A DNA stretch of 7,621 nt from Pseudomonadota bacterium (lineage in GTDB: Bacteria; Hydrothermota; 32-111; QNBC01), in assembly GCA_011682715.1 (NCBI GenBank), contig JAACEC010000053.1, positions 1 to 7,621 on the forward strand, given 5' to 3'. How positions within the stretch are numbered: the first letter of the stretch is position 1; each line of letters starts with the position of its first letter. Both the position numbers and the translations under genes were made by a program. The notes below the pieces were generated by a model. The model was not told where the DNA came from. It made no database searches and was given only the letters and a program-made list of their open reading frames with translations. Below, piece by piece: positions 6,957 to 7,621 of this stretch.

Positions 6957-7621
6957 GTGCTATTTTCATTGGGATCTCGAATAAGAAAACATTTAGTTGA
7001 CGAAAAGCAGGATTTTACATTCTATTCAGCGAAAGAGAAAGAGATCAAATTACCGATATCGGATAAGACGGATCTCTACATTCATATTCCTTTTTGCAAA
7101 AGCATGTGCCCTTATTGCCCGTATAACAGAATAAAATATGATAAGAAAAAAGTTGATCCGTATGTGAAAGCTCTTCTTAATGAAATTGAAATCTACGGGA
7201 AACGAATGGGCAGAGTAAGAATAGGCTCTGTTTACATAGGAGGAGGGACACCCACGAATCTGATAGATGAGCTTGCTGTGATACTGAAAAAGATAAAGGG
7301 AACATTTGCAGTCGAAGGGAATATAAGTTTGGAAACAAGCGTCTATGATATAACCGAATACAACGTTAAGATGTTAAAAAAGATGGGTGTGGAACAGATC
7401 AGCATAGGAGTTCAGAGTTTTGATGATAGGTTTTTACGATTCCTCGGAAGGAATTATAATACAAGTGATATAGTCCCGGCTATAAATAGAGTTAAGTCGG
7501 CTAAATTTAAATCCTTAAACATAGATTTGATGTTTGCTTTGCCTGGGCAGCGTTTGTCCGATGTTATTGGTGATCTTGAAAAGGCGGTCGAATTAGGCAT
7601 TGATCAAATAACGGTTTATCC
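6957..7621 (+). CDS. Radical SAM protein, HemN/HemW-like (coproporphyrinogen oxidase-like) family, N-terminal part
   Basis: 221 codons are present; the gene runs off the right edge. The YIHIPFCKSMCPYCPYN stretch (41-57) has the C-x3-C-x2-C cluster ligands Cys47, Cys51 and Cys54 that bind the SAM-cleaving 4Fe-4S cluster. GGGTPT at 95-100 is the SAM-contacting glycine motif. ISIGVQSFDD (148-157), FLGR (162-165) and LMFALPGQ (191-198) are hallmarks of the HemN/HemW superfamily. About 40 residues precede the cluster motif, more than in typical HemW (heme chaperone), and CPYCPYN is not the wording I know for HemN or HemW, so an exact role in heme metabolism should not be assumed. The gene follows addB by 17 bp and is probably in the same operon; I see no known functional link between the two. 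Confidence 0.9.
   Translation, partial: MLFSLGSRIRKHLVDEKQDFTFYSAKEKEIKLPISDKTDLYIHIPFCKSMCPYCPYNRIKYDKKKVDPYVKALLNEIEIYGKRMGRVRIGSVYIGGGTPTNLIDELAVILKKIKGTFAVEGNISLETSVYDITEYNVKMLKKMGVEQISIGVQSFDDRFLRFLGRNYNTSDIVPAINRVKSAKFKSLNIDLMFALPGQRLSDVIGDLEKAVELGIDQITVY

Noticed and set aside
6901..7140. The end of AddB (CKYCPYNKI) and the radical SAM cluster motif (CPYCPYNRI) look alike
   Set aside because: Both bind an iron-sulfur cluster, but the resemblance covers only about nine codons and the surrounding folds differ, so chance or convergence explains it better than duplication.

Overview
This window comes from a low-GC bacterial chromosome. The genes are ordinary bacterial housekeeping genes with Shine-Dalgarno sites and near-consensus sigma-70-type promoters. 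I cannot place it to a phylum from sequence alone. Formate-tetrahydrofolate ligase and an oxygen-sensitive radical SAM enzyme fit an anaerobe or facultative anaerobe, but that is inference.

Left part (1-672, minus strand): a transcription unit reading leftward. A near-consensus promoter (644-672) sits a few bases before a class II tRNA-Leu with anticodon GAG (544-631, CCA encoded). Only 16 bp after the tRNA comes the start codon of fhs, whose 5' 175 codons are in the window. The fhs ribosome binding site begins 3 bases after the CCA, so the tRNA and the mRNA must share one transcript unless a promoter lies inside the tRNA.

Middle (632-1026): a 395-bp divergent intergenic region with no convincing gene. 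It holds the tRNA/fhs promoter, a purine-rich cluster of four AGGAG motifs, a few short dyads, and a candidate rightward promoter whose -10 ends 5 bases before the addA ATG. That gene would then be leaderless or nearly so.

Right part (1027-7621, plus strand): a rightward operon. The first gene is an AddA/RecB-type UvrD-family helicase-nuclease, interrupted by a frameshift immediately after helicase motif Ia, which gives a 71-codon Walker A fragment and a 957-codon remainder. It overlaps by 8 bases an AddB-type nuclease with the four-cysteine iron-sulfur signature but no N-terminal Walker A. Then, 17 bp on, comes the 5' part of a radical SAM protein of the HemN/HemW-like (coproporphyrinogen oxidase-like) superfamily.

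AddA and AddB would together process double-strand DNA ends for RecA-dependent recombination. If the frameshift is real rather than a sequence error, this strain should lack a working AddA motor. I see no mobile element, CRISPR array, rRNA or clearly new system. The points most worth checking are the addA frameshift, the helicase-motif-poor AddB, the tRNA-fhs fusion transcript and the unexplained AGGAG cluster.
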